The notes under the pieces were generated by a model. The model ran no database searches. It had not been told where the DNA came from and saw only the letters and a program-made list of their open reading frames with translations. Below are positions 20,942 to 32,934 of a DNA stretch of 64,000 nucleotides, piece by piece (the first letter of the stretch is position 1; every line of letters begins with the position of its first letter). Location: assembly GCA_963383645.1 (NCBI GenBank), contig OY726572.1:24001292-24065291 (forward strand), read 5' to 3'. The stretch is from Muscardinus avellanarius. Lineage: Eukaryota > Chordata > Mammalia > Rodentia > Gliridae. The translations under genes and the position numbers were made by a program.

Positions 20942-21845
20942 CATTGCCCTAGATGAATTCTTTTTCTATCCAGAAGGTGGATAAGACATTTTTTTTCTAC
21001 CATGGTTAAAAAGGTAGATGTGTTCAAGATTACAGAGATGTGGTCATTTCACCAAAAACCCTCTCCCTCCCAGCCATTGGGCACTGACCCTGTTCTGACC
21101 AGTTTTCTGGGACAGTTGGTGATGAGACAAGGAATATCCAGAGATACCAATCATCCCACATATCATCTAGGGCAAGTTGAAGGAGGGAACTCTGACCAGA
21201 AGCCAACTCTGGGTAGGGGGATGGAAGATCACAGATCTGGACTTACATACCCAAGGACAGAAGAGGCACTGGTCGGCCTTAGGGAGCCTTCTTCACTTAG
21301 TGGCCTTGTGGCCTGAAATTCAGTACTGGTAACTGTTGGGTTGCAAGAATATCTATCTCTACATGGCCATCTTTAAAATCTACCTGCTTCTGGAGAGGAG
21401 ATGGCTGGACCCCTTAGCCAATCCCCAGATTCTTAGTGTAGATGAATTTGTCCCAACAATCCTTCTCTGTGGTGTTGTGAGGTTACTTAGACTGAAACTG
21501 AGTGGTTCAAAAAATCTTTGATGGGAATAGGTAGATGTAAGAGACAGGAATGGGGGAGATGAGATAGTTTGATGACTTCAAAAATCATTTTGCCTGCCTC
21601 AGTATGTGACCAGAGGAGCTACAAGAGGAGTGGTTTGCAGGTTAACTCTACTTAGTAAAATATCTGTACAGCTAACTTACTTGTATATTTAATACTGTGA
21701 CCCAGTTGATGAACCCATTTATATGCAGGCAGAAACTTTCTTGCAAAGTTCCACTGAGGCAGCTTTTTACAACTGGAGCCAACTAATCAACCAGAGAGCA
21801 AACAAATGAAGAACACCTCTTAAAACATAACCTTAAAAACAAAAC
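20942..21845. other. Unassigned single-copy sequence
   Basis: No recognisable repeat. The 104-codon open frame at 21002-21316 has no recognisable domain. Confidence 0.35.
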
Positions 21846-21849
21846 AAAA

Positions 21850-22140
21850 CAGATTTTCTGCATAATCTGGTCCTAGTTTCATTTCTCAATACTCCTTCAA
21901 ACATATATATGCACAAGTCCCTCTAGCCTCCCAGATGGCCCTGCTCCCTTGTCCCTCCTCCACACACACTGTTCCCTTAGTACAAAAGAAGCTGCCATGC
22001 CCTTCCTACAGGGCTAAATCCTATTCTTCACTCATTACCTAACTCATATCTGCTTCTTTCAAGGAAGCCTCCTCTGACTTCCCAGGGTGCACTGGCATCC
22101 AGGGCACAGAACTCTTCACACTGCTTGTAATCCTTAGCTT
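21850..22140 (+). mobile_element. L2 LINE fragment
   Basis: 'ataatctggtcctag', 'ctccctctagcctcc', 'aagctgccatgcccttcc', 'ctcatatctgcttctttcaaggaagcctcctctgacttccc' follow the L2 ORF2 C-terminal order. Confidence 0.65.
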
Positions 22141-22309
22141 AGTTTCCAGTTTCTTCCTCTATAGAATGGGAAGAACCAACAGTCTTCATTTCAGTACAGC
22201 CAGTGTGCAAGCCAGTCCCTGGCAGACCACAACAAAGTTTGCTGTGAAGAAACATTTTTTTTTGTAAACCTGTTGAATTTTCTGGTTACAAATGGCAGAA
22301 ATCAGTTCT

Positions 22310-22690
22310 AGTGGGAATAAATTGAAGTACTCTTTTTCTGTTTTATGGTAGAAATATAAATTGATTTAAGACCCTTGGAAAGCCATTTGTCAAGATGTAC
22401 CTTTGACCCTGGCTCTCCTTTTCTGGGAATCCACCCTAAGGAAATAATATAAACCATGAAAATATGATCCCATGATATATTCATGGCAGTATTATTTAAA
22501 TAGAAATATCCAGAACTAAGTTAAATGGCCTCTAGTAGAGGAATAGTTAAATTATAATCTGATATAATACTTTACAACCATTAAAATCATGGTTATGAAA
22601 AACTATGCCAAATTTGGAAAAAAATGATGATAATACATTTATTTAAAGTTATATAAAATGCATGCATAGGATAATTATGATCATGTAACA
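22310..22690 (+). mobile_element. Old L1 (L1M-type) 3' end
   Basis: 'ttggaaagccatttgtcaagatg', 'ctggctctccttttctgggaatccaccctaaggaaataat', 'tattcatggcagtattatttaaatag', 'ggcctctagtagaggaatagttaaattata' match the end of L1 ORF2 and the 3' region of old L1s. AT-rich sequence at 22916-23085 after the MIR may be its continuation. Confidence 0.7.
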
Positions 22691-22694
22691 TAAA

Positions 22695-22915
22695 ATAATA
22701 GCTAACACATATATGAGGGCTCACTTAGTACTTCACATAAAAATCTAGGTGGTATCATTAGTATTTGCATTTTTATAGATGATGCGAGCAGAAACACAGA
22801 GAGGTTAAGAAACTTTCCCTAAATTTCACAGTTAGTCAGTGACAAAGACTAGATTCAAACACAAGATAGTCTGTGCCTAGAGACCAAAGACTGTACTTTT
22901 ATCACTATGTTATAA
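22695..22915 (-). mobile_element. MIR SINE
   Basis: 'agggctcacttagtacttcacat', 'tttatagatgatgcgagcagaaacacagagaggttaagaaactt' and '...gattcaaacacaagatagtctgtgcc' match nearly the full inverted MIR. Confidence 0.75.
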
Positions 22916-23099
22916 AATGCATCTAGAAATTAGAGGAAAGTAATGCCAACTGTTTATTGTTTTTATAAGATTATAAAATATAAAGAAATTTTGTATATTT
23001 AAATGTTTCTATGTTGGCTTATAGTAGCTTTATAAAAGACAGATATTTTTCATAAAAATGTTTAAAATTTAAAAAACAACATAGAACTCTTTCTTCAGA

Positions 23100-24210
23100 T
23101 GTCTACTTGTGAGGCCTGAATGCAATTATTGTTGGTTTAACTCTTCTGGAACTGTCTTGAAAGAAAATGCTTAAATACTAAGTTACCTGATGTACACACA
23201 GACCCATAAAGCTAAAATTGTATTTCTGCTCATGAATTTATTTTTCCTTTTCAAGAAAGCATATTCATTGCAATGTGTAACATATGGGATTTGATGTTTA
23301 TATCCTAGGAAGACTCTTCATAGAAAGACATCAATTCAATAGTCAGGAAAAAACTCCTTTGTCAAGCCATGTGTCCTGCTTTTCAGTGTGTAAAATACGA
23401 TTGCTGCAGGGTGGGAGAGCTGGCAGAGGCAGAGGGAAAAGAGAGACACTACTCCACTCTTCCTGGGCTTGGAAACCAGCCCCTGCTCTGGCAGGCAATA
23501 GGAACCCACTCCAAGCGCAGGGGCCCTGCTTAGGGGAGCTGTGCAGAAGAGACCAGCAATGTGCCCATTTGTGGGTACAAGGAGGAGTGTCTTCAAATTT
23601 CCGCTAAATTCATCTACTTGGAGGTCTTCTATAAAGGCAGAGCTAACCATCCCCAATTCCTTGAGTTCTCCCACAAAAATGTTTCTGTGTGAGGAAAAAT
23701 GTTCTGCAAAGGCAGATTTAACATCTGCAGATGAGTGAGAGAATTCTATAGGAGTGAGGGCTGCAGGGGAGAGGAAAGGGCAGAGGAGGGGGCTGCTCTT
23801 GCAAGTCCTCGCACAGACCTGGAGAAAAAGAAGTGGAGAGCTGAGATGGGAGGGACCACTCCTACAGGGCCATCACTGCTGCTCAGAACCTCCAGCTCTT
23901 TTTCTTTTCTGTTTGATCTCAGTCCTAATCCAATTTAGTACAAATAACAACATCTACAGGGTGGGTGTTTGCTACAGTCAAAGACTGGTTCTAGGTGAGA
24001 GAGAGGTGCTGCAGCCCTAAGAGGCCTATGTGCAAGTTGGGGAAGACAAGGTTACCAACCATGGAAAAGATAACTGACAACCCCCAACTGTGTGGTTAGT
24101 ATTTACCATCATGATGGTAGACACATGGAGTGCCGGCGCAGCATGGGATGGCAGTAGCTGGGGAGGTTGTGGGTTTGTAGCCATGGCTGTGGGATCCCAG
24201 GAGGAGCATC
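23100..24210. other. Unassigned single-copy sequence
   Basis: No repeat family recognised. The region 23390-23860 is GC-richer than its surroundings and has opposing open frames of 88-112 codons, none with a recognisable domain or splice structure. Confidence 0.35.
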
Positions 24211-24214
24211 CAGG

Positions 24215-24370
24215 GATAGCCTGGTATGCGCTACACACTGTGCTAAGCAGTTGCACGACTTTATACTATTTCATCCTCACCAACAATACTCTACTTATGT
24301 TCTTGATTTTATAAGTAGAGAAAATGAAGGATTTTAGATTAGACAACTAGAGAAGGGACTGTAGTTTAAC
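24215..24370 (-). mobile_element. MIR SINE, diverged
   Basis: 'ggtatgcgctacacactgtgctaagcag ... tatttcatcctcaccaacaatactc ... attttataagtagagaaaatg' follows the inverted MIR order. Confidence 0.6.
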
Positions 24371-24426
24371 TTTCAAATGATTTCTGTTAACCTCAAAACC
24401 TGTGAGTAGAAGGAAGAAAGAATATG

Positions 24427-24467
24427 TACACGTGTGTATATGTGTGTGTGTGTGTATGTGTTTGTGT
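24427..24467 (+). repeat. Imperfect (GT)n microsatellite
   Basis: GT repeats interrupted by 'atat' and 'atg' units. Confidence 0.85.
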
Positions 24468-24554
24468 AATGTCGATGTTCCGAAAAAGCTTTCCAACAGT
24501 TTGAAATAAATAATACTTTATCATTTATGAAGCTCTCCCTTCTCCACCCCGCCA

Positions 24555-24725
24555 ACATACAGGTATTTAACTGGAGTCTCTCAATAGCCCTGCAAAGTAG
24601 TAGTTATAATTATCTCAATTTCACAGATGAGGAATCTGATAACCACAGACTATGAGAAATAAATAAGCTGGTGAATGGCAAAGTAAATGGGTGAACTTAT
24701 TTTCTGGCTGCTAACCCCATGTTCC
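24555..24725 (-). mobile_element. MIR SINE
   Basis: 'tagccctgcaaagtagtagttataattatctcaatttcacagatgaggaatctgataacc' and 'aagctggtgaatggcaaagtaaatgg' follow the inverted MIR. Confidence 0.65.
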
Positions 24726-24764
24726 ATGATCACTGCATCCCTTACTCATGCAGGGAATCTTCCC

Positions 24765-25070
24765 TGAATGCCCCTGGGGTGCCAGGAACTGGGTCTGGCC
24801 CTGGAGGCCAAGAGAAAGCAGTGTGACTCCCTCTGCCTGATGAGGGTCAGGGAGAAGCACTGCAGCTTCCTGTGTACCACTGATGGGGTGCTGGCACAGG
24901 CAGGATCTGGGGACTTCATGTTCCAGCTGCTTGGGGAGGATTTCGAGGACCTCTGAAGGGTGCATCTTAAAAACATGTTTGCTAAGAGTAAGACAGATAC
25001 AGGCATTTGCAGCGAGGAAACAATCCAGCCCAAGGTGGGTGGGAAGCAATTCAGGGCCCTTAGATTTGCT
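24765..25070 (-). mobile_element. Possible L2-derived sequence
   Basis: The succession 'ggtgccaggaactggg...', 'gatgagggtcagggagaag' and 'gggtgcatcttaaaaac' loosely recalls an inverted L2. The match is weak and the stretch could be single-copy DNA. Opposing open frames (up to 112 codons) have no other explanation but also no domain. Confidence 0.2.
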
Positions 25071-25077
25071 GATGCTC

Positions 25078-25451
25078 TAGATAGTGTCCCCCCAAGCCCA
25101 TAGGTTAAAGCCTTAAATGCCTCTCCTCCTGCCTAGGTGATAGTATTTGGAGATGGGGCCCTTGGGAGGTAGCTGGGTTCAGGTGGGGTCAAGAGTGGGG
25201 CCTCCAAGATGAGATTAGTGTCCTTCTAAGAAAAAGAACTCATCCGTGCCTGAACCCTCCCCTCTGCACAGAGCAAGAACACCACAGGAAGGCAGTTCTC
25301 TTTGTGTCAGGAACAGAGTTCTCAACAAGAACCAGATGTGCCAGCACCTTGATACTGCACTTCAGCCTCTGGGACTGTGAGAAATAACTGTCCGTCATTT
25401 AAGCCACCACTCCATGGTATTTTATGATAGCAGACCCAGCAGACTAGAACA
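25078..25451 (+). mobile_element. ERVL-MaLR solitary LTR, MLT1-like
   Basis: 'gtccccccaagcccataggttaaagcc', 'ggtgatagtatttggagatggggcccttgggagg', 'gagattagtgtccttctaag', 'gccagcaccttgatactgcacttcagcctctgggactgtgagaaataac', 'tttaagccaccactccatggtattttatgatagcagaccc' are successive MLT1-type LTR segments. No coding capacity. Confidence 0.8.
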
Positions 25452-26058
25452 GCGTGCTTACTTGTCTCCATGTGGCTGCCTCCTACGAAGACATAGGCCT
25501 CCATTTCTGCAGAGACAAAGGGCAGAGGTCCAAAGGACTAGGAGAGTCTTGCAATAAAAAGCAAGCTCCTCTTATTCCTTCTCCAACTGCCAAACATCCC
25601 TGCACCCAGGGGATTCTCCTAACCACCTGAAATCTGCCCACCATCCTTATTAGACCTGCCTCTAGGAGGCTAGCTACAGTTTCCAAACAAGAAAGATACC
25701 AGTGGCAGGTAATCATGCCCATCATCCCTTAATGATGCTTAATGCCAAGCGTCACCAGGGCTCTGCAGCTCAGCTGACTGATGCAGAGACTCCGCTGGGC
25801 AAGATGCTCTCCGAAGGCAGAAGCAGCCTTTTCCAGACCACCATGGTTTTGTTTTGTCAAAGATTTCTCTCTTGCCCAATTAGAAGAGAAATTTTTCCTC
25901 TGTTCTCCAGCCCCAGCTGCCCCTGCACAGTATGCAGAGAGGACAACAGCATCATTTCATGCCATTGGAAAAGTAGGGCTGTTTGCAAGAAAGAGCATGC
26001 ATTTCCCTGCTTCCCTTGCCATGCACACAGTAGAGGCTGCAAATTTCTGCATTAGATG
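25452..26058. other. Unassigned single-copy sequence
   Basis: No recognisable repeat. Overlapping open frames of 102-117 codons at 25702-26089 lack any recognised domain. Confidence 0.35.
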
Positions 26059-26059
26059 G

Positions 26060-26720
26060 CTGGTAGCTTGTTTCTACGTGCTAATTTAGGAGATGAAGAT
26101 GATTATTATATTTATGTTGTGTGAACAGCAATGGGCCAGGGAATTGAGATGCTTTGATCCTTCCAGTGTAAGTCTCAGTGCTCGCACAGGTCTCTGGTTG
26201 CTTCAATGCTAAGACCCCCGCAGGAGGGAGGAATGACAGGCATGAATCACGTTTTGTTTGTTACAACAGGAAGATGTCCCAGGACCTTCCAAAGGGGAAA
26301 GGAGGTGGAGTGATGAATACTTCAAGTTCTATGAATCAAATATGAATTGAACTGTAATCTGGGCTTTAAGTAGATGGCTGCATAATAAGTGTTAAACAAT
26401 TCATCTTTCTGTCAGGCAGAAGAAAGTAATTTATTCATTACCATTTAAGCAAGAAGAGATCTTGTGTTTAAAGAGAGAAAAGTTGCGCATGCTCCACTTC
26501 AGATGGCCTTGCAAAGGACCCAAGTTGAAAGAAAATTGCCACAAAGGGGCAAAGGAGCAAAATAAGCTTTGGAACATCAAACCTGGATTCGGCTTGGGAA
26601 ATATCATTAATTCTCTTTCAGCGTTCAGTTGAGAAATCAACTAGGCTCCGTTTAAGAATCCTTCAGATGAAGAATTGGCAAATTCAATAAAGCTTGATCT
26701 TACTTTTTGCAGTCCCCAAA
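26060..26720. other. Repeat-free island, candidate conserved noncoding DNA
   Basis: A 660-bp stretch without any repeat signature in a repeat-dense window. It carries clustered short words typical of developmental enhancers: 'gtaatctgggctttaa', 'tttattcattaccatttaag', 'acttcagatggcc', 'catcattaattctc' and CAAAG/CTTTG Sox/TCF-like cores. The role is inference only. Confidence 0.2.
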
Positions 26721-27516
26721 CAGCTATGCTTAAAGTTAAAAAGTATGTGTTCAGTTACATTCTTTTCCCTTTGACTTTCATTATGATTTTGCAGATATGC
26801 TTCCTTGAGACCCTCCAAACACAATAAGAGGCCCATTTAGACCTATTATGATTCACTGTACACATTTTGACGTTGTCATCATGCAATCTATGAACATTAA
26901 ATTTTCCCACAAAACCACAAGTAAAACTTACAAATTTTCAATATAATCTTAACATGCAGGATGAATCACATGTATTCTCCATTAAACCATGCTGTATAGC
27001 TAATTTTCACTTCAGTACAATTTTGCTTAACTCTGTGGGGCTTCAGTGCATAAGCAGTCATAGTTATCAGGAGGATGCTTCAGGATCTTGGCCAAGCTTA
27101 GGGGCTGGAAGAACCATATGGAGGAGTTTTCTTGGACAGAATTCCATTGTACCACTTTGCAAGTATTATAATCTACTCATTTGTCATGGCATAGCAACTA
27201 CTTATGATGTTGTATTATAAAGACACTGGCAGTGTTTGGTTCTGTTTTAAAACTTGGTGAAATTGTGTTTAAAATGCTTGAGTCAGAAAATATGTCTAGC
27301 TACCTTAATAATTAAAATCATATCTTTGGCAGAGACCAGAATGCAAAAACTATATGTAATAGTACATGTGTAATCCCAGGGAATTCAATGCAAATAGCTT
27401 TTAAAGAGAGTAAGGTTTAAAGAAGAAGCTATTCAGAAACAGAAGCAAAATAAAACCTGTAAGAAGCAGAGATGCATGATAGAGATTTAGTGTGTCCAAG
27501 ACTTTTTCTCTCTAGG

Positions 27517-27518
<2 letters not shown>
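26721..27518. other. Unassigned single-copy sequence
   Basis: No recognisable repeat or gene. Confidence 0.35.

Positions 27519-27520
<2 letters not shown>

Positions 27521-27557
<37 letters not shown>
27521..27557 (+). repeat. (GT)n microsatellite at SINE tail
   Basis: About eighteen TG units directly abutting the ID (3') side of the minus-strand SINE at 27558-27751. Confidence 0.97.
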
Positions 27558-27561
<4 letters not shown>

Positions 27562-27751
27562 GGGGATTGAACTCTGGGATATTCTATCTCTGAGCTACAT
27601 CCTCAGCCCTATTTTTATTCCTTATTCTGAAACAGGGTCTCACTAAGTTGAGGAGGGCCTAAGTAGCTATAGGAAGGTCACAAACCTGCGATGCTCCTGT
27701 CTTAGCCTCCCAGGTTTTGGGATAACAAGCATGTGCCATCATGCCTGTCTT
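27558..27751 (-). mobile_element. B1-dID SINE, long left-monomer type, diverged
   Basis: 'ttattggggattgaactctgggatattctatctctgagctacatcctcagccc' is the inverted ID half. 'ctcactaagttgaggagggcctaagtagctataggaagg ... cttagcctcccaggttttgggataacaagcatgtgccatcatgcctg' is the inverted B1 half. Confidence 0.88.
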
Positions 27752-28530
27752 CTCTTTCTCATTTTGACTCTTTCTTTTTAAAGAAAAGGGAGTCCCCTCC
27801 CTACAACTGTGATTCTGCGCACAGAGGTAAGGTATTATTTCTACTGTAGAGAAGATGCAAGAAACTGAAATATAAATGAAGACAATGTGCATCATAGAAA
27901 TCTTGGAAAGGGAAAGATATTTTCTTTCTATGATCAGCTGCAAGGTATTATTTGAAAATGCCATGTATTTCTGTCTAGTTAAATATAAACTAGAGCAATG
28001 AAGTCATATCTAGACCTGTACTCCTCTGAGTATTTCCTCTGTCACTCATGTGTCTGGTGTTTGAGAAATCCCACACTCAAAGCCAACCTATAAAACCACT
28101 TCCTACTCATTAAAATAATTTGTCATAATAAATATGTAAACCTCAACTGTTTTGTACAAAGTAATTCTGCACATAAATGCTAGAGAGTTTGAAACTTAAA
28201 GGAAAGCATAGCCCAAACAGAAAATGGTTTTCTAAACACAGGAGTTTCTTCAAGCTGACATATAGAATAGTGAACAGACATACAATGGCCTACAACAGTT
28301 ATATTTCTTGAATGCTTGAATTGAAATACAGAATTTCCCTCACATAGTAGAGTGACCTTAAGAATGTTTAAAGCTAAGGTTTATAGGAGAATCTAAATTG
28401 AATAATCTTAAATCACTCTCATAATTTCTTCTCTTACACCATGCACAGACCCCAAGAAACCATACTCCAAGATATTTGCTGTCCAGTTAGAAACCATTAT
28501 CTATCTTTCACTAACAACAACAATAAAACT
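27752..28530. other. Unassigned single-copy sequence
   Basis: No recognisable repeat. An open minus-strand frame at 27659-27964 overlaps the SINE and is not a gene. Confidence 0.35.
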
Positions 28531-28534
28531 ATCT

Positions 28535-28740
28535 ACCATTATCAAGTCACTAGACACTTTGCTAAGCCAGTTATGTGCAGGACCTCCGTGAACCCTGATA
28601 ATGACGTCCCATAGTGGGTACTCTTGTTGTTTCTACTTTACAGATGGAGGTAACAGATCACACTGCAGCCGGTGATTGATAGAGATGTTGATTCAGGATG
28701 GTTTGACTCCACGGCCACAGTTCTAACCATTAAGCAAATT
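28535..28740 (-). mobile_element. MIR SINE
   Basis: 'cactagacactttgctaagccagttatgtgcag', 'tgggtactcttgttgtttctactttacagatggaggtaacag' and 'gactccacggccacagttctaaccattaag' match nearly the whole inverted MIR. Confidence 0.7.
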
Positions 28741-30358
28741 GAAACTATGATGACCCTAAAAGAGGTTGCCTTTACATCCCTAGATCTATGAGATTATGGG
28801 TGTGTCCTAGAGGCAGAAGAATATCCAACAAATAGCATTCTAGCTTCCAATATTTCTCATAGAAATATTTTAATAATAAAAAGCACAACATTACATTTTT
28901 TCTTTAGGTAGTCAAATTCTGTTGTCTTTCTCAGGTAATAACATGTACAAGAGTCTTGACAGAATCCCACATGAATATTAATGGCTTCAAATGCCTTAAT
29001 GTGTTGGTGACTGGCATGGGAGAGGGAATGAAGTTGAAAGACACTGGGTTGGAAAACAACAATTGAAGATACACAGGGAGGTACCCAAAGTGGATTGTGG
29101 ATTTTTTTCTCCTCTTCTGGCGTCTACCAAAGTAACTGCGAAGAAAAAAGTTTCACCCCTTTGAAAAAAAAGAGGAAAGGAAAGAAATAGCTAAAAGGTA
29201 AACTTCAGGATTCTCTGATATTAATAAAGACATACAGATAAAAAATATTTAAATTTTTGCAAGTAATGTTAAATCTAAATATAGAGTCTATAATTTCAAG
29301 CATGGAGAAATTATATAGAAGCCTAAGGACTCTTGACACCCAACTGATTAGAAATAAGAGATAATGTTAACTTTTTATTAAAAGGAGGGATAAAATCAAT
29401 GTTGGCAATTATTAAGTACCTAAGTCTACTAGGTATTTACAATTTTAATATAATTAAAAATACTGTTCTTAAGGATATCACTAAAAAATGATACAAACCA
29501 TCAGCTATTAGTGATCTTCCTAGATTAATGCTTTGCTACCTAAATGAAGAGTTATATGTTCACAGGAAATATAGAGTTATCACAGCCACATTCTGAGATT
29601 TAGTTATCTTTATCATTGAGAGACTCTGGCACTTACGCTGCATGTTAGTTAACTACCGGTGTCTAGTTTTCTCTTGTGGACAAGCCCTACAAATCCCAAT
29701 ATTGTATCAGCCTCCATAAATCAAGATCTATTACTAATCTTTCTACAGATGGATGTGCTGAGGTGTGATTTGTATGTGCAGATGGCTTTAGCTTCTCTGT
29801 GAAAGTTAAAGATCTAGAAATGTACATATCCAGAATCTTCAAATTAAGAAAGCCAATTCGTAGATCTACTGATAAAATGACCAAGGTGAAACTCCATTAA
29901 GTGAATATGCAAAACTTAATGCAAATGTAAGTAAATACCAAACTCTGCAAGTTACATATGGAGCTTTAAGATGTAGGAATAATTTGGGCATTCACTAAGC
30001 ATAGATTTTGCTCACTGAGATTCATTTGAGAAAACTCCTTGCTAATATACATTATTGAACAAGTGATGATTTTGGCCCCCAGGCTATATCTCATGATAAT
30101 GGTGATGCAGATTAAGTAAAACTGACAATTCAAAGGAGATTTAGATTTTATCATCACATTAGGCAGGAGCTGTAAACTGTTCCTAAAGAAGGCAGTTCAG
30201 ACCAATTGAAGGAAACTTGCTGACATGGAGGAGCTTCTACTTCTGTATTTAGTGACAAGAGTGGATTCAGGAGAATGTAAGGGGCTTAAATTCTAGATGG
30301 CACCTTCCTGAGTTGTGCGTTCCTATGGCAGGTGGGCAGGGCTGGAAACAAAGGACTG
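28741..30358. other. Unassigned AT-rich single-copy sequence
   Basis: Sixteen hundred bases with no repeat family, RNA gene or exon that I recognise. A small hairpin-prone AT-rich patch lies around 29220-29470. Confidence 0.35.
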
Positions 30359-30359
30359 C

Positions 30360-30540
30360 AAGAGGAGTCAGAAATCCTAGCTCTATTAGCTACTAGCTGT
30401 TGAATCCTAGCAAATTAGCTCATCTCTCTGAACTTCATTTTCTTTTTTATCTCTAAAACTGAGAAAACTACTTGCCCTGTGTAATTTGAAGGACTATACA
30501 TCAAATAAAAATGGATGTGAAGGTTTTCCGAAAGCTTTAA
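30360..30540 (+). mobile_element. MIR SINE
   Basis: 'aggagtcagaaatcctagctctattagctactagctgttgaatcc', 'ctctctgaacttcattttc ... ctctaaaactgag' and '...ggactatacatcaaataaaa' follow the MIR order. Confidence 0.6.
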
Positions 30541-30839
30541 AACAGACATGCACTGCACTGAAAGTTAATCCACCTGGAAAATAAAGATTGAATCTTGTAA
30601 AGTAGCTCTCGGTGCCCTGTACTGTCTAGCCCCATCCCAGGTACCCTGCTGCTGTTTCCTCTCTATTGATCCGCATATGCTCTGCTCCTGTAACAAGACT
30701 CAACTCACCACTTCTCCCACATGACAACTATGCGCTGATGACGACTATGCATTGCACCTGTGTTTCACTTGTATATCTCAGGCCTCTAGTGTTTGATTAT
30801 AGTAACCCTTGGAGCAGACAGAAGAGAGGCTGCCTCTAA

Positions 30840-30945
30840 TTAGCACTGAGAGGCAGAAATAAGTAAATTGCACAAGTACCTTAAAACTACAAATTAGTGG
30901 AGCTTGGATGTGGGTCCAACTCTGTTTCTTAGCACTGCTTCATGT
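30840..30945 (-). mobile_element. MIR SINE fragment
   Basis: 'agaggcagaaataagtaaattgcacaag ... aattagtggagcttggatgtgggtccaactctg' matches the inverted MIR core. Confidence 0.5.
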
Positions 30946-30964
30946 AGAAAGTTTCTGTGCGCCT

Positions 30965-31087
30965 CTCCTCCGGAGTAACTGGTAAACTACCAGAGAGCAG
31001 AGACTAGTACTTCTCCCATCTCTATGCTGTCTGCTGTACAGCTTTTCAGAGTGTGAAATCAATAAAAGAAGTGATACTGAATTGAAC
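30965..31087 (+). mobile_element. L2 LINE 3' end fragment
   Basis: 'ggtaaactaccagagagcagagactag ... tctctatgctgtctgctgtacag ... gtgaaatcaataaaagaagtgatactga' follows the L2 3' terminus. Confidence 0.5.
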
Positions 31088-31144
31088 CTGTGGTAGATGA
31101 GAGAGCCAGTTTCCTTTCGAGGTGAAGAACTAATAGGGTACAGG

Positions 31145-31220
31145 TGCTGTGGACTGAATTGTGTCCTAAACCCCAATGTGATTGTACTGGGAATTGTGGC
31201 TTTTAGGTAATTCAAAAGAA
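31145..31220 (+). mobile_element. MLT1-like LTR, 5' fragment
   Basis: 'tgctgtggactgaattgtgtcctaaaccccaatgtgattgtactggga' is the 5' start of an ERVL-MaLR LTR that is truncated after about 75 bp, next to an L1. Confidence 0.6.
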
Positions 31221-31234
31221 AAAGCTTCAAAGAA

Positions 31235-31912
31235 GTTACACCACTCCTACATGATTGGTGGGATTGCAAAATAATACAGCTGTTCTGGAAAACATTCTTG
31301 TAAAACTAAACATGTAATTAACCACAGGACTTAGCAATTACATTTCTGGGAATGTATCTCAGAGAAATAAAGATGAACTCACACAAAAACCTGTACACAA
31401 ATGTTTAGATTAGTTTTATTCATAATAGCCCCAATCTGGAAACCCAGATGTCCTTTGACAAGTGAATGGGTAAACAAACCGTGGTACATTTATGCCATGG
31501 AATACTACTGAGTAATAGGAGGAATAAACTATTAGTATATGCAAAACTTACAGGAGTCACCAAAGAAATTATGGTGAATGAAAAAAGAATCTCAAAAGAG
31601 CACATATAAGTTCCATTCTTGAAATTAGAAAATTATAGAATTAGACAGCAGATTGGTAGTTTCCAGGGGGTTCAGGAGGGGATAAAGGTTGAGGGAATGG
31701 AATATAACACAGAAGCATGAAAGATCTTTGTGGCACTACAAAGATCTTTTGTATCTTAGCTTTGTCAAATGTTAATAACTTGGTTGAGATATTGTCCTTA
31801 AGGTTTCCAAGATGTCACCATTGGACACCAAACAAAAAGGAAATGACATCTCCTATATTACTTTACAACTACATGTGATATCTCTAAGTATTTCAAAATA
31901 AAATATTTAATT
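31235..31912 (+). mobile_element. L1 3' end, ORF2 terminus plus 3' UTR
   Basis: 'tacatgattggtgggattgcaaaataatacagctgttctggaaaac', 'cacaaaaacctgtacacaaatg', 'ttttattcataatagccccaatctggaaaccc', 'aaccgtggtacatttatgccatggaatac' are the C-terminal coding segment of L1 ORF2. A 3' UTR follows, ending in 'atttcaaaataaaa'. It is diverged and 5' truncated (old L1MA/MB style). Confidence 0.85.
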
Positions 31913-31916
31913 AATC

Positions 31917-32088
31917 CAGGCATGTTGGTGCACAGTTGTAATCTCGGCATTTGGGAGGCTGAAACAGTTACTTAGTGAGGCTCTTTGCAACTCAGTGAGG
32001 CCCTGTTTCAAAATAAACAATAAAAAATAGACCTGGGGGTGTAGCTCAGGGGTAGAATATGCCTGGGTTCCATCCCCCTCAAGAAAGT
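31917..32088 (+). mobile_element. B1-dID SINE, internally deleted
   Basis: Left monomer start 'ccaggcatgttggtgcacagttgtaatc'. The 'aggatcacggttcgcagacagcctcagc' portion is missing: it jumps from 'gaggctgaaacag' to 'ttacttagtgagg'. The linker and ID half 'gacctgggggtgtagctcaggggtagaatatgcctgggttccatcccc' are complete. Confidence 0.9.
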
Positions 32089-32933
32089 TTAATTAAAACA
32101 TATACAGTTGCTATTAAAAGTTAAGGTTAGAATTAAAGCCAATATGAAAATTTTAAAGAAACTTGAAAAAAATCAATGTATATGTCAATGAAGTAAGCAG
32201 ACAGAACTAGTGTTCAAATTAGAGTTCTGTGGAGGTCTGCAAAATTAATTCTTTATTGATTCCACTATTCCTAAAGAGGCACCATAAGCTTAATACTTAG
32301 AGAGCTCTGCTCCCAGTTCTGGCATCTCAACAATGATGAAATGTAGAGGCAGGAATCTAGGTTACTAGCACTGGCTAGCAGCATGACCATAGTCAACCTA
32401 TGCAAGCTTGATATATATATTTACCTACAATGTAGAAAGATACTATCTACCATGTTGGCTGTTGTGAATTTAAATAAGACCACACCTCCAAAGGACCCAG
32501 AATATGGCAGTACCTCAAGACATGGCAATTTGTACCAATATCAGCATTCGGTGATTAGTATCCACCTTCAAAGAGCATTTCCTACTGGAAGGATGCTGTG
32601 GATGTACAGCTTTACTCCTAAGCAACCTCCATGTTGCTTGTGGAGTCAGGAATAAGGAGCTCCTAGGTGTCAGGGAATGTGTCAGTGCCAACTACCACAA
32701 TCCAAAATGATGGGGCAGAGAGAAAGGTGGATATGGCTCGGTTAAGGGCCTGGTCACTGAGGACAGGGGCTGGCTCATCGCAAAAGTCTGTTTCTCTTGC
32801 TTCTGCTTTGCCTGAGTCCTCTCCCAGCTTTACATGTAACCATTCTGATTTCACCCATGGAACAGCCTGGTTTTGCCCTACTGGTTTCTGCTGTTCTCCC
32901 ACTGTCTTCTCAGTGGGCCGTAGAACTAGTATA
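32089..32933. other. Unassigned single-copy sequence
   Basis: No recognisable repeat. Opposing open frames of 106-108 codons at 32663-32993 overlap fully and extend into a MIR, so they are likely chance. Confidence 0.35.
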
Positions 32934-32934
32934 G

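Noticed and set aside
24765..25070. GC-rich open frames on both strands considered as an exon
   Set aside because: Neither strand has a defensible splice acceptor-donor pair, and the region may be decayed L2.
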